A stretch of DNA of 43,807 nt, taken from contig JBOFQB010000008.1 in assembly GCA_051660685.1 (NCBI GenBank), positions 1-43,807 of the forward strand. Reading direction: 5' to 3'. Shown in pieces: positions 35,438 through 42,746 of this stretch; positions within the stretch are counted from its first letter, which is position 1, and each line of letters begins with the position of its first letter. Source of the DNA: JAVBSX01 sp051660685 (GTDB lineage Bacteria > Planctomycetota > Planctomycetia > Pirellulales > Thermoguttaceae). The notes beneath the pieces were generated by a model. The model saw only the letters and a program-made list of their open reading frames with translations. It was not told where the DNA came from and ran no database searches. Made by a program: the position numbers and the translations under genes.

Positions 35438-35754
35438 TGAGTCTTCATTTCGCTCCATGCTCGCTTGTAATGCAAAGCGTCCAACAATTCCGTCAACGTC
35501 AGTGTCCTGTTTTCAAGTTCAAGCGGAATTTCCATTCCCGGGTCGCAAACAATGTCAACCGTTCCATCATCGCCGATTAAATCGTCGAACTGACGCAACA
35601 AACCGTCTTGAACGGCTTGACGAACCAAATGACCGCGAGTTGCCGAGATTTCTCCAGCCCGATCTCCAAGACTGTCCGCTGCTCGTTTTGCTAAAGCGGG
35701 CAAATATTCACTCGGAACGTCAATAATCCTGGGCGTGTAGACCTTCACTTGCAT
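35422..35754 (-). CDS. Small hypothetical protein
   Basis: A 110-aa soluble protein, unrecognised. It starts MQVKVYTPRIIDVPSEYL and contains the helical ALAKRAADSLGDRAGEI and a short strand-rich DDGTVDIVCDPGMEIPLEL. GGAGAG lies seven bases before the ATG at 35754, which supports it as a real gene and excludes the longer frame to 35802. It precedes the disordered protein gene on the same strand; a functional link is possible but unproven. Confidence 0.65.
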   Translation of the reverse strand: MQVKVYTPRIIDVPSEYLPALAKRAADSLGDRAGEISATRGHLVRQAVQDGLLRQFDDLIGDDGTVDIVCDPGMEIPLELENRTLTLTELLDALHYKRAWSEMKTHKEAA

Positions 35755-35898
35755 TTTTTCTCTCCTCAAAGGAATAATGAACAAAAGGGGGACAACGCAC
35801 AACTGAGGTTGAAGTCAACCTTACAGGTGTTGCTCTCGGTATTATCGTCATTCCGGTTGTAAGATTATGACTGAATTTTATTTTTTTTTCGATTTTGT

Positions 35899-36077
35899 CA
35901 GTCCGCTCACAAGTTTTGCGAAAAAGAGTCTTTTCATTTTTGAACCACGAAAATCACAAAAAACACGAAAACCTCACAAAATACCGTTTTTTGTGTCTTT
36001 CGTGTGTTTCGTGGTAAAAACATATCCGTCCAACCCGGCTCGGTTCAAATTGCAAAACCAAACTTGTTAGCGGACTG
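35899..36077 (-). mobile_element. MITE-like element, copy 2 (179 bp)
   Basis: Terminal inverted repeats CAGTCCGCTCACAAGTT and AACTTGTTAGCGGACTG (one mismatch). A perfect 10-bp direct duplication TCGATTTTGT lies on both sides (35889-35898 and 36078-36087). The interior matches copy 1 at 5185-5365 in reverse orientation at about 80% by eye. No coding capacity is seen. Confidence 0.88.
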
Positions 36078-36087
36078 TCGATTTTGT

Positions 36088-36611
36088 TGAGAGATGTTTC
36101 TCCTTGATAGGCTGAGAACACAGAGATTGGGCCGACAGATTTCTGAATGGAATCCAAAACTTCATTTTACCTATTTTGTGTATTTTGAATTCGGCTTCTT
36201 TTCTGCAAACACCGAAAACTCCGCTTAGAGAGGATGCGGTAATTTGGGACAAATACGTTAATTTATAAAAATAAGCCGATTGCGCAAAGTTATGTTGGCA
36301 ATGTTTCTCAAACGCTGTTAGGCGTTTCAGAATGGTAGTAGCGACGAAAAAAAAGATTTTGAACCCCATCGAGGTTCGCCAAAAGAGGACGAAGCGGGTG
36401 TATCCTGTTGCTGCGTCTCATCGCCTACGCCTTCCGTTTTCCGTCTCGATAATCCCAAGACCTCCCAAGCATATTCATCCGTCGGTGTCCGGCATGAATC
36501 ATCATAAAAATGGCCAATCTCGTGAACAACGGATGTGACACCGCAATTTCGCAATAAAGAGGATTTCAGGGAGTATGAATTTGAATTATCAGAGAGCAAC
36601 ACACAGTTACC
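36088..36611. other. AT-rich intergenic region with a possible metalloprotease remnant
   Basis: About 520 bases, more AT-rich than the core region. The plus strand shows no supported gene. On the minus strand one open frame carries an HExxH motif and is listed separately. Otherwise only short frames are present. Confidence 0.4.
36327..36602 (-). pseudogene. Possible fragment of an HExxH metallopeptidase
   Basis: A 91-codon frame on the minus strand contains VVHEIGHFYDD followed ten residues later by DEYAWE. That is HExxH plus a downstream acidic residue, the pattern of small zinc peptidases, including toxin domains. The part after SRRKTEG looks random, and the only start is a GTG. It may be the remnant of a larger gene. 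The match could still be chance, since it rests on one motif. Confidence 0.3.
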
Positions 36612-37229
36612 ATGCCAATTTATTATTATCGCAGGCGTGCAAGAAAACGTGCAACTGCAGACAAACGGGCAACGAAAAAAAAATCGGCTCAGCTCACGTC
36701 CAAAGACTATCTTAGCAATTGCGGAGTTTCCCTGCGGAAAATGGAATTTGCTAAAAATCGTCTTTGTCTCCTATCTGGCTTAACAAGCTCTTCAGCCGAG
36801 TTACAGATGGAGTTGATACCTTTTTCGGAACAATGGTTATCTGAGCTATTCAAAGAATTATGTACACAACTCATGACACATCTCACGGCTCAAGCAAAGT
36901 CATCGTTTGCTACAGAAGGAGCGATCCCAATTATTCAATGTGAAATGAATCATCTGTACAAGGAATTCAAAAAACAATGGGGATACACAACGGAGACTCT
37001 CTACCAAACTGGTAATCAGGAGTATGTGAAAAATCTGGTGGTCTATACATTGACGACGCACACAATGGAGATTTTGTACAAGATTTTTCCTTTTGAGGCT
37101 CCGACTCAAATTTCAGTTGATGTCCAACAATCGGAGGAAGACAAGATAGAAATGGCAAAATTGATAAAAACCACCAATGCTTTACGTTCTCTCATTCAAA
37201 AACTTTATACACAATACGGGGTGAGCTAA
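36612..37229 (+). CDS. Hypothetical protein, helical, basic N-terminus
   Basis: An unrecognised 205-aa protein. Residues 1-35 are rich in Arg and Lys (RRRARKRATADKRATKKK). The rest looks alpha-helical (SEQWLSELFKELCTQLMTHL, KLIKTTNALRSLIQKLYTQY). No signal peptide is seen. The stop TAA overlaps the next ATG (TAATG), so it is coupled to the following gene. Codon use is AT-rich compared with the core genes. No clear ribosome binding site precedes the ATG, and a later start (for example 36741) is possible. Confidence 0.5.
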   Translation: MPIYYYRRRARKRATADKRATKKKSAQLTSKDYLSNCGVSLRKMEFAKNRLCLLSGLTSSSAELQMELIPFSEQWLSELFKELCTQLMTHLTAQAKSSFATEGAIPIIQCEMNHLYKEFKKQWGYTTETLYQTGNQEYVKNLVVYTLTTHTMEILYKIFPFEAPTQISVDVQQSEEDKIEMAKLIKTTNALRSLIQKLYTQYGVS

Positions 37230-37744
37230 TGCAACCATATTTTCATGTTATCCCAAAAACCGGTATCCAGATTTGTCGAAATGTTGCATTGACGACGTTG
37301 CCCACCGGAGTAACTGCTGAGGCGTTGTGGAAGAATGCTGTTGCTTATGCCAGAGACCAAAAGTTCAGGAATAATCCACTGGTACAGCTCATCCGAGATC
37401 ACATCGCTTGTCCCTCTCAAATAGCGAATACCGAAATAACGGATTGGATGAGTTGCGATAATACATTTGGTGCGTTTGTTCGACTGAAACGAAATACCAA
37501 TAATTCTGCCTTGACGTTAGATTTTGTTATCGACACAAATTCTCCTGCCGGGGCGCAACTCCGTAATGAAATTCAATGCCATATCGGAGCGACCGGTATA
37601 GCGCGAATCGGGCAGTTACTCGGTTCAAAACCTCTCCATGTTGGCGGTTTTTATGTCCTTCCGCCAGTCGATGCCAGTGGAAAAGAAGTCAGCCTCATCA
37701 TTGACTTTGGAAATACCGGTATTGGTATTATGTTGACAACATGA
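37229..37744 (+). CDS. Truncated protein ending in an actin-like DFGNTG loop
   Basis: A 171-aa product with a well-formed soluble sequence (FHVIPKTGIQICRN, AFVRLKRNTNN, LTLDFVIDTNSPAGAQLRNE) up to LIIDFGNTG. That motif looks like the phosphate-1 loop of actin/Hsp70-type ATPases, where a long nucleotide-binding domain should begin. Instead the frame gives IGIMLTT and stops. Those last residues are the out-of-frame reading of a GYF_2 domain start (WYYVDN) in the next gene. So this is probably the N-terminal fragment of a larger protein, cut at the ATPase domain. A relation to large SrfB-like proteins is possible but only a guess. Starts by TAATG coupling. Confidence 0.6.
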   Translation: MQPYFHVIPKTGIQICRNVALTTLPTGVTAEALWKNAVAYARDQKFRNNPLVQLIRDHIACPSQIANTEITDWMSCDNTFGAFVRLKRNTNNSALTLDFVIDTNSPAGAQLRNEIQCHIGATGIARIGQLLGSKPLHVGGFYVLPPVDASGKEVSLIIDFGNTGIGIMLTT

Positions 37745-38904
37745 GACAAGGACCGATTGACAATCAACAGTTGAAAATGTTGGTTGAACAAGGGGTAATC
37801 GTACCGGACACGGTTATGGAACGAGAGGATGGTCGCCGGGGACAGGCGAGACAAATCAAGGGGTTGTTCCCGACGGATTCGTCAGCTTCACCAACACCGC
37901 CGCCTCTTCCAAGTATTGTGTCCATAAAAAGCGTTCCGCCCCCTTTACCGCCGCCCCTCCTAAATACGAAGACACCTCAAAAAGAGATTCCTGCAACGGT
38001 TAAATCTCCAAAAAATAGAACCGGAATTTTTGTTGCCGCCATCATCTTCTTGGTTGTATTGGTTTTGGCCTCACTCTGGGGCGTATTCGGCATCGACCAA
38101 TACGCCGTCCGAATTCGCAACATGATACAAGGCCAAGCGGGCCAAGCCGAATCGTCTTCCGTGAGTTCGCAACAGGAGACCCCTATTTCATCTATGTCAC
38201 AGGTGTCTGAAGAGTTTGGGACAGAAAGTCAGGAAGATAAAGAGCGAAGTACCCCAACTCTACAGCAAGTCAAAGAACGACTGGGAAAAGCAAGGCGGGA
38301 AGATAAAGAGCCAAGTGCCCCAACTCTACAGCAAGTCATGGAGAGTTCGGGACGGGGCAGCAGAGTGGAGACACAAGACAAGCCGGAAGCGGCAAATGCC
38401 GGACTGATACCGATTGATGACAATACCGTCTATTACTTCAATTCAACGTCTGCCGGTAACAATTCCTTGTATATTAACGGTAACGATACGGCTTGTAGAA
38501 AGGATAAGTGGGATGAAAATAACACCGAAATAATGAAAAATGTGCGTTCGGTTTATGTCCTAACAGGTAGTGGTGGCGCGATTTATTTGGGCGGTGGGGG
38601 GGTGAGTAATACCTTCTTTTTAATAACAAAAAACGACGAATTATGGAGGTGGGGTGGCAATGGTCGCACATCGCGGTTACTTTCGACATTGTGTTTGTAC
38701 CGAAGCGGGTACGATTTCAAGCGGATATTCACGATCAGCGAGTTTTATGACCGGGATCGAGCGGCGTTTTATTGGGCAATTCAGAGGGTTCGGGATGCAG
38801 AAATGGACATGACCGGTTGGCTGGAGTATTTTACGAATGGCTGGCGACGCAGATGCGGGAGGTGTCTCATAAGGGGCGGGAGGCGATTAAACGGGACGTT
38901 TTAG
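37741..38904 (+). CDS. Chimeric membrane protein: GYF_2, TM, propeller-like part, Fic fragment
   Basis: The annotated start (ATGA overlap with the previous stop) begins inside a GYF_2 domain (MRQGPIDNQQLKMLVEQGVI). The domain's missing WYY is encoded directly upstream in the same frame (37723-37740), but there is no start codon there. A Pro-rich stretch, one membrane helix (GIFVAAIIFLVVLVLASLWG, about residues 97-116), and two near-identical repeats around APTLQQV follow. Then a beta-rich region ends LITKNDELWRWG, as in RCC1-like or related repeat proteins. At 38656 the sequence changes to GNGRTSRLLSTL, the end of a Fic motif, and continues as a Fic C-terminal region until a frameshift at about 38840. 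Whether it is expressed is uncertain. Confidence 0.6.
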   Translation: MRQGPIDNQQLKMLVEQGVIVPDTVMEREDGRRGQARQIKGLFPTDSSASPTPPPLPSIVSIKSVPPPLPPPLLNTKTPQKEIPATVKSPKNRTGIFVAAIIFLVVLVLASLWGVFGIDQYAVRIRNMIQGQAGQAESSSVSSQQETPISSMSQVSEEFGTESQEDKERSTPTLQQVKERLGKARREDKEPSAPTLQQVMESSGRGSRVETQDKPEAANAGLIPIDDNTVYYFNSTSAGNNSLYINGNDTACRKDKWDENNTEIMKNVRSVYVLTGSGGAIYLGGGGVSNTFFLITKNDELWRWGGNGRTSRLLSTLCLYRSGYDFKRIFTISEFYDRDRAAFYWAIQRVRDAEMDMTGWLEYFTNGWRRRCGRCLIRGGRRLNGTF

Positions 38905-39137
38905 CGAAGGAGTACCGGCTTAGCGAACGGCAGACGGCGGCGATTGAATTGATGACGGAGCGGGGAAAAATCACGATTTCTGACATGGAAACTCGGTTTC
39001 CGCAAACGAGCCGACGGACATTGCAACGGGATTTGAAGCGGTTGGTGGAACAGGGAATTTGTGCGGAATCGGCAACCTCGGCAACTTCACCAATGCAAGG
39101 ATATACGCTTTGTGCCGATTTTGCCAACTGGCTATGA
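38656..39137 (+). pseudogene. Fic-family protein remnant (5' truncated, frameshifted)
   Basis: Fic enzymes transfer AMP or related groups using HPFxxGNGRxxR. Here only GNGRTSRLL of that motif remains; the HPF with the catalytic histidine is gone. SGYDFKRIFTISEFYDRDRA and DMDMTGWLEYF-like text follow in the frame of the upstream chimeric gene. At about 38839-38841 one base appears to be missing. The reading frame then continues in the +1-shifted frame as LATQMREVSHKG, LSERQTAAIELM and TSRRTLQRDLKRLVEQGI, which is the C-terminal winged-helix part common in Fic proteins, and stops at 39137. The second part is also open from an internal ATG at 38772. The remnant cannot be an active Fic enzyme. 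Confidence 0.8.
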
Positions 39138-39274
39138 CAAGTTATGACAAATTGCAAAGCGGCGTAGATCAAGACGACTGCAACATTCAGCGGGGGCAAG
39201 TTTGACAGGCTTCGATTTGCAACGTTTTACGGTAAGCCGCTCGGCTGGTTCGGTTTGCACAGTCAACAACCGTC

Positions 39275-39303
39275 TTGCCAAACCAGATTTGACGGGGTAA
39301 AAT
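39275..39303 (+). promoter_or_regulatory. Sigma-70-type promoter candidate for the Rpn nuclease
   Basis: TTGCCA (39275-39280), 17 bases, TAAAAT (39298-39303). The predicted start is only a few bases before GGAGAGCATG, so the leader would be very short. Confidence 0.6.
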
Positions 39304-39311
39304 AGGAGAGC

Positions 39312-39341
39312 ATGAAGAGTGAATTCCGCCCAATCCCATAA
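39312..39341 (+). CDS. Possible nine-residue leader peptide
   Basis: ATG at 39312 preceded by AGGAGAG encodes MKSEFRPIP and stops with TAA at 39341, two bases before the nuclease ATG at 39344. The nuclease gene has no ribosome binding site of its own other than sequence inside this short frame, so translational coupling is plausible. Confidence 0.4.
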   Translation: MKSEFRPIP

Positions 39342-39343
39342 AA

Positions 39344-40468
39344 ATGAGTACGAAAAAGCCTGTCGAATCAGCCGAATTGTCAACTCCGCAACCGTTGACT
39401 AGGGAAAATTTGCTGGAGGGGCTGACTTTTGAGGTTACGCACGACGATTTTTTCAAGCAGACTTTTGCCCTGAAAAGCGTCGCAATTGCCTTTTTGAAGC
39501 TCGTCCTCGATCTCGCCCTGTTGAAAAACCTTGATTTACAGAATTTGACGGTTGAGGAAGCGGCGTATTTGGACCTCAAATTTAACGATTTTTACGCTGA
39601 TCGGGTGTACAGAATCCCGTTTTTCGACGGGGGTGAACTGTACATTCGGGTGATAATTGAGCATAAAAGTCAGAACGATTTCGGGACAATTGCTCAGTTG
39701 ACGAACTACGTCATGCAAAGTCACGTCAACGAAATGGGCAAAATAGATAAGTGGCGAAAGAACACGCGGCTTCCGCCGGTTATAGCGATTATTCTGCATC
39801 AGGGAAATACGGCGTTTCGAGGAATGACGGAGTTTTCGGATGTGATTCACAAGCAGGTTGGGGTTGACGAATATCAGGTCAAAATGCGGGCAATTTTGTT
39901 CGATTTGTCGCAAATAACGGTCGAAAATCTGCCGCATGATCCTGATTGTCCGGAATTTTGGCCGATTATGATGATTATGAAGACGGTTTTTCGTAAGAAA
40001 GACGTGTTGGAGAATTTCGACGAGATTTTGCAGGAACTCCAGCCGTATTTAGACGATCCGGGTTATTTGTACCTGACTCGACTCGCGGTTCATTACGTTG
40101 CGTCGTCGAACGCGAAAGAGTTGGCTGATGCGGATATTTTGGGGATGGAACAGACGATTCAGAAAACAGTGGGAGGTGACATGACAGTGACATTTACGAA
40201 TTCGTTTTACACGAAGGGCGTTGCATTGGGCCGGACAGAAGGCATTACGTTGGGGCGGTCAGAAGGCAGGGCAGAAGGCCGGACGGAAGGTAAATCGCTG
40301 GAGCGGGCGGAAAAAGTTGCCCGAATTCTGGACCGCCGCTTTGAAAAGGTGCCGAGTCGGCTGACCGACAGATTGTTCAAAATGGACAATTTGGATAAAC
40401 TGAATGAGCTTTTTGACTTTGCTTTGGACTGCAAGACGCTTGCCGATTTCGAGGCGGAGTTGGGGTAA
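39344..40468 (+). CDS. Rpn-family recombination-promoting nuclease / transposase-like protein
   Basis: The 374-aa protein belongs to the PD-(D/E)XK group known as Rpn/YhgA-like. These are DNA endonucleases related to transposases that stimulate recA-independent recombination. Seen here are the N-terminal HDDFFKQTFALKSVAIAFLK, the nuclease core with LDLKFNDFYADRV and YIRVIIEHKSQ (the E-x-K pair), WPIMMIMKTVF, and the typical C-terminal run of GxxEG repeats (ALGRTEGITLGRSEGRAEG). A helical tail follows. Length fits the family. It lies directly downstream of the truncated Fic gene and near two recombination junctions. Confidence 0.88.
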   Translation: MSTKKPVESAELSTPQPLTRENLLEGLTFEVTHDDFFKQTFALKSVAIAFLKLVLDLALLKNLDLQNLTVEEAAYLDLKFNDFYADRVYRIPFFDGGELYIRVIIEHKSQNDFGTIAQLTNYVMQSHVNEMGKIDKWRKNTRLPPVIAIILHQGNTAFRGMTEFSDVIHKQVGVDEYQVKMRAILFDLSQITVENLPHDPDCPEFWPIMMIMKTVFRKKDVLENFDEILQELQPYLDDPGYLYLTRLAVHYVASSNAKELADADILGMEQTIQKTVGGDMTVTFTNSFYTKGVALGRTEGITLGRSEGRAEGRTEGKSLERAEKVARILDRRFEKVPSRLTDRLFKMDNLDKLNELFDFALDCKTLADFEAELG

Positions 40469-40706
40469 AATGCCTTTTTGCCAATGTTTGACCGCAGTGG
40501 TGCCCTCATCAACAGGCTTATCCGGGAAATAGATTGTTGGTCAACAACTCGTCTGGACGGGTCAAAAATTGCGTCAAGTGCCGTAAATCGTAGGACCTGA
40601 GGAGAGTCGGGAGCAGCGTTGCCAATATAGTCGGAAGCGCGGACTTTCAGTCTACGGAACCGCAACTTACGTGAACACCTGCCAAAACTGTTTTTTGTCA
40701 TGTTGG
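40469..40706. other. Short non-coding stretch
   Basis: No gene or terminator with a clear T-run is visible after the nuclease. A weak palindrome GCGGACTTTCAGTC (about 40636-40650) is the only structure noticed. Confidence 0.3.
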
Positions 40707-40934
40707 TTACTGTACAAACTTATCTCCAAGACCGTCATCATTCAAAGCAGAACCATGTCTCTTGCAAATCCCTGAAACAAAATCGTCCAATCTCAGAAAA
40801 TCATTGTCCGAAAGTTTCCGTCTCGCCACAATTTTACACAAGGTTACTTCAATTTGTTTCGCTTCAATCCGAAGTTGTTTCGGCGGAAAAGCGATCTGAC
40901 GCGGAATTTGCATTTTTTTGAAAGTTGACATTCT
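40707..40934 (-). CDS. Possible small hypothetical protein
   Basis: A 75-aa frame starting MSTFKKMQIPRQIAFPPKQL with GGAG seven bases before the ATG at 40934. The sequence looks protein-like: two amphipathic helices and an acidic NDFLRLDDFVSGI. No family is recognised. The frame is open further upstream to 41141, but that part overlaps the divergent metalloprotease gene and lacks a ribosome binding site. Confidence 0.4.
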   Translation of the reverse strand, partial: RMSTFKKMQIPRQIAFPPKQLRIEAKQIEVTLCKIVARRKLSDNDFLRLDDFVSGICKRHGSALNDDGLGDKFVQ

Positions 40935-41091
40935 GATGCTCCGTCGTATCGGTCCCATCGGCGGCATCACCGCATCAAGTTGTTGCCAAAAATACCTTGC
41001 AAAACCGCAAGTATTCGGTACAATGTAAAGAGCAGATTGGTAGAATACACGGATGTTCTCGATGTTTTCAACAAAATACGTTCCCATACTC

Positions 41092-42552
41092 ATGAATCGC
41101 TTTTCGCAATTTGTTCTCGCTCTAGCTCTGCTGTTTCTCACGACAACAACGGTTCACGCCATCGAGCCGCCCGCGCCGAAAGTCGATGAACGGGTCGAAT
41201 TCGTCAGCCTCATCTTCCGACTGGCTGGTGCGCCGGAGTATAACCAGAACCATTACAAAACGTACACCGATCTGCTGTCGGAGCGGTTCGAACAGTTCAA
41301 GGAACATCCCGCCGTCGAGTTTGCGAAGGAACTGCGAGCAAAATTCGGTATCGGACAAGATGCCGTAATGGTAGCGGCGATTTCGATCCGCATCGATGAT
41401 GGAAAAATCGAATTGCGGGACGGGACCGATGTCGATCAGATTGCGACGGACGACCATCGCTGGAACACCGAGCGGTTTACAAAGTTCGCAATACTGGCGG
41501 ACGATTTTTACCGAGAGTCGAAATTTCACGACTTTTTTGAGGAACAAAGGCCGCGATTTGAGCGGATCGAAAAACGTGCCGCCCTGTACTGCGAGCAGAT
41601 TGATTACGATTGGTTTGCCAAATTTTTCGGCGACGACTCGCAGCGGGAATTTATTCTAATCTTTAATTTGCAGTGCGAAGGTGGGTTCGGACCCCGATTC
41701 AAACGACCGGATGGAACGAGCGAATGTTTTGCGATTCTCAGTCCAAGCAAAGTCGATTCCGAGGAACTTCCAGCTTTGACCGGAAACTATTATTTGTTGA
41801 CAATGATCGTGCATGAATATTCGCACTCGTTTTCAAACCGTTTGGTTCTTCAAAGTTGGAGGAAATTGTTACCCTCTATGAATCGGTATCTTCGGGTCTA
41901 CAAAGCAACAACATTTCATAAGACCTATAACCAGCCAAGAGTGGTCCAGTGCGAAATTTATGTCCGCGCAACCGTGATTCGGTATTTTGCAGACCACGAA
42001 GAAACAAAAGGTCGGGTCACGGATTATTTAAAATACGAAAAAGAAGGTGGATTCCACTGGATCGACCAGCTCGTCGATTGGCTTACGGAGTACGAAAGCC
42101 GCCGGGACGAATTTCCAACGCTGGAAAGTTTCATGCCGGAACTAGTGCGGCGGCAGAACGAGTTGATCACGCCGGAATACGTTGCGGAGTTTGGGATTGA
42201 AACACAGACACCACAAGTCGAATCGTTCAATCCGCCAAACGGGGCGAAAAACGTCGATCCCAAACTTTCGGCGGTGAGTGTCACGTTCGACTGTCCGATG
42301 CGAGGCGGATGTTCTTGGTGTTCCCTCGATTTTAATGCGACATTTCCGAAAACGCCAGTCGACAAAGGGGCTCAGTGGAGCAGCGACGAAAAAACGTGTA
42401 CGATGTTTGTCGAACTGAAGCCGAATAAAACGTACAATATATGGTTGAATATTAATCCATTATACGAGAGTTTCCGCAGCAAAAACGGCGACGTGCCGCT
42501 GAAGATGGTACGTTACACATTCACAACGAAAGGTGATGAACGTAAGGAGTAA
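41092..42552 (+). CDS. Secreted DUF4932-like zinc metalloprotease with Ig-like C-terminal domain
   Basis: The 486-aa product has a signal peptide (RFSQFVLALALLFLTTTTV, cleavage after HA). The catalytic domain contains IVHEYSHSFSNRL (HExxH plus a following Ser/Asn pattern), about 30 residues after a beta-strand ending ECFAILSPS, and a helical part with CEIYVRATVIRYF, all as in DUF4932-type putative metalloproteases. The last 100 residues (VESFNPPNGAKNVDPKLSAV, SVTFDCPM) look like a Big_5/SbsA Ig-like domain that may anchor it in the envelope. The in-frame ATG at 41053 is possible but would place 13 residues before the signal peptide. Substrate unknown. Confidence 0.8.
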   Translation: MNRFSQFVLALALLFLTTTTVHAIEPPAPKVDERVEFVSLIFRLAGAPEYNQNHYKTYTDLLSERFEQFKEHPAVEFAKELRAKFGIGQDAVMVAAISIRIDDGKIELRDGTDVDQIATDDHRWNTERFTKFAILADDFYRESKFHDFFEEQRPRFERIEKRAALYCEQIDYDWFAKFFGDDSQREFILIFNLQCEGGFGPRFKRPDGTSECFAILSPSKVDSEELPALTGNYYLLTMIVHEYSHSFSNRLVLQSWRKLLPSMNRYLRVYKATTFHKTYNQPRVVQCEIYVRATVIRYFADHEETKGRVTDYLKYEKEGGFHWIDQLVDWLTEYESRRDEFPTLESFMPELVRRQNELITPEYVAEFGIETQTPQVESFNPPNGAKNVDPKLSAVSVTFDCPMRGGCSWCSLDFNATFPKTPVDKGAQWSSDEKTCTMFVELKPNKTYNIWLNINPLYESFRSKNGDVPLKMVRYTFTTKGDERKE

Positions 42553-42746
42553 CTTGCGACCGAATAACATTTTCAAAACACTTGAATGGTTTCGGCACAA
42601 ACCTCTCCGGCAGAGGCTTGGCAAAATTTTTGAAAAAGAAAAGTTCGCCAAGTATGAAGGTAATCCCAAAACTTCTTTTGCCGCAACGCAGAAGGACGGT
42701 GGGATTCTTGTTCCAGCAAAATAGGCAAAGATGTATTCATCATTTT
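42553..42746. other. Convergent gap, no gene supported
   Basis: Several overlapping short open frames are present but none has a ribosome binding site or protein-like sequence. A small palindrome CCTCTCCGGCAGAGG (42602-42616) is the only structure. Confidence 0.4.

Larger units (their letters stand above)
39138..39343 (+). other. Leader region of the Rpn-type nuclease gene
   Basis: About 200 bases without a larger gene. It contains a promoter candidate and a nine-codon open frame with a strong GGAGAG just before the nuclease start (both listed separately). Confidence 0.5.

Noticed and set aside
41053..41091. Upstream ATG for the DUF4932-like protein
   Set aside because: It would place 13 extra residues before a normal signal peptide; not excluded, but less likely.
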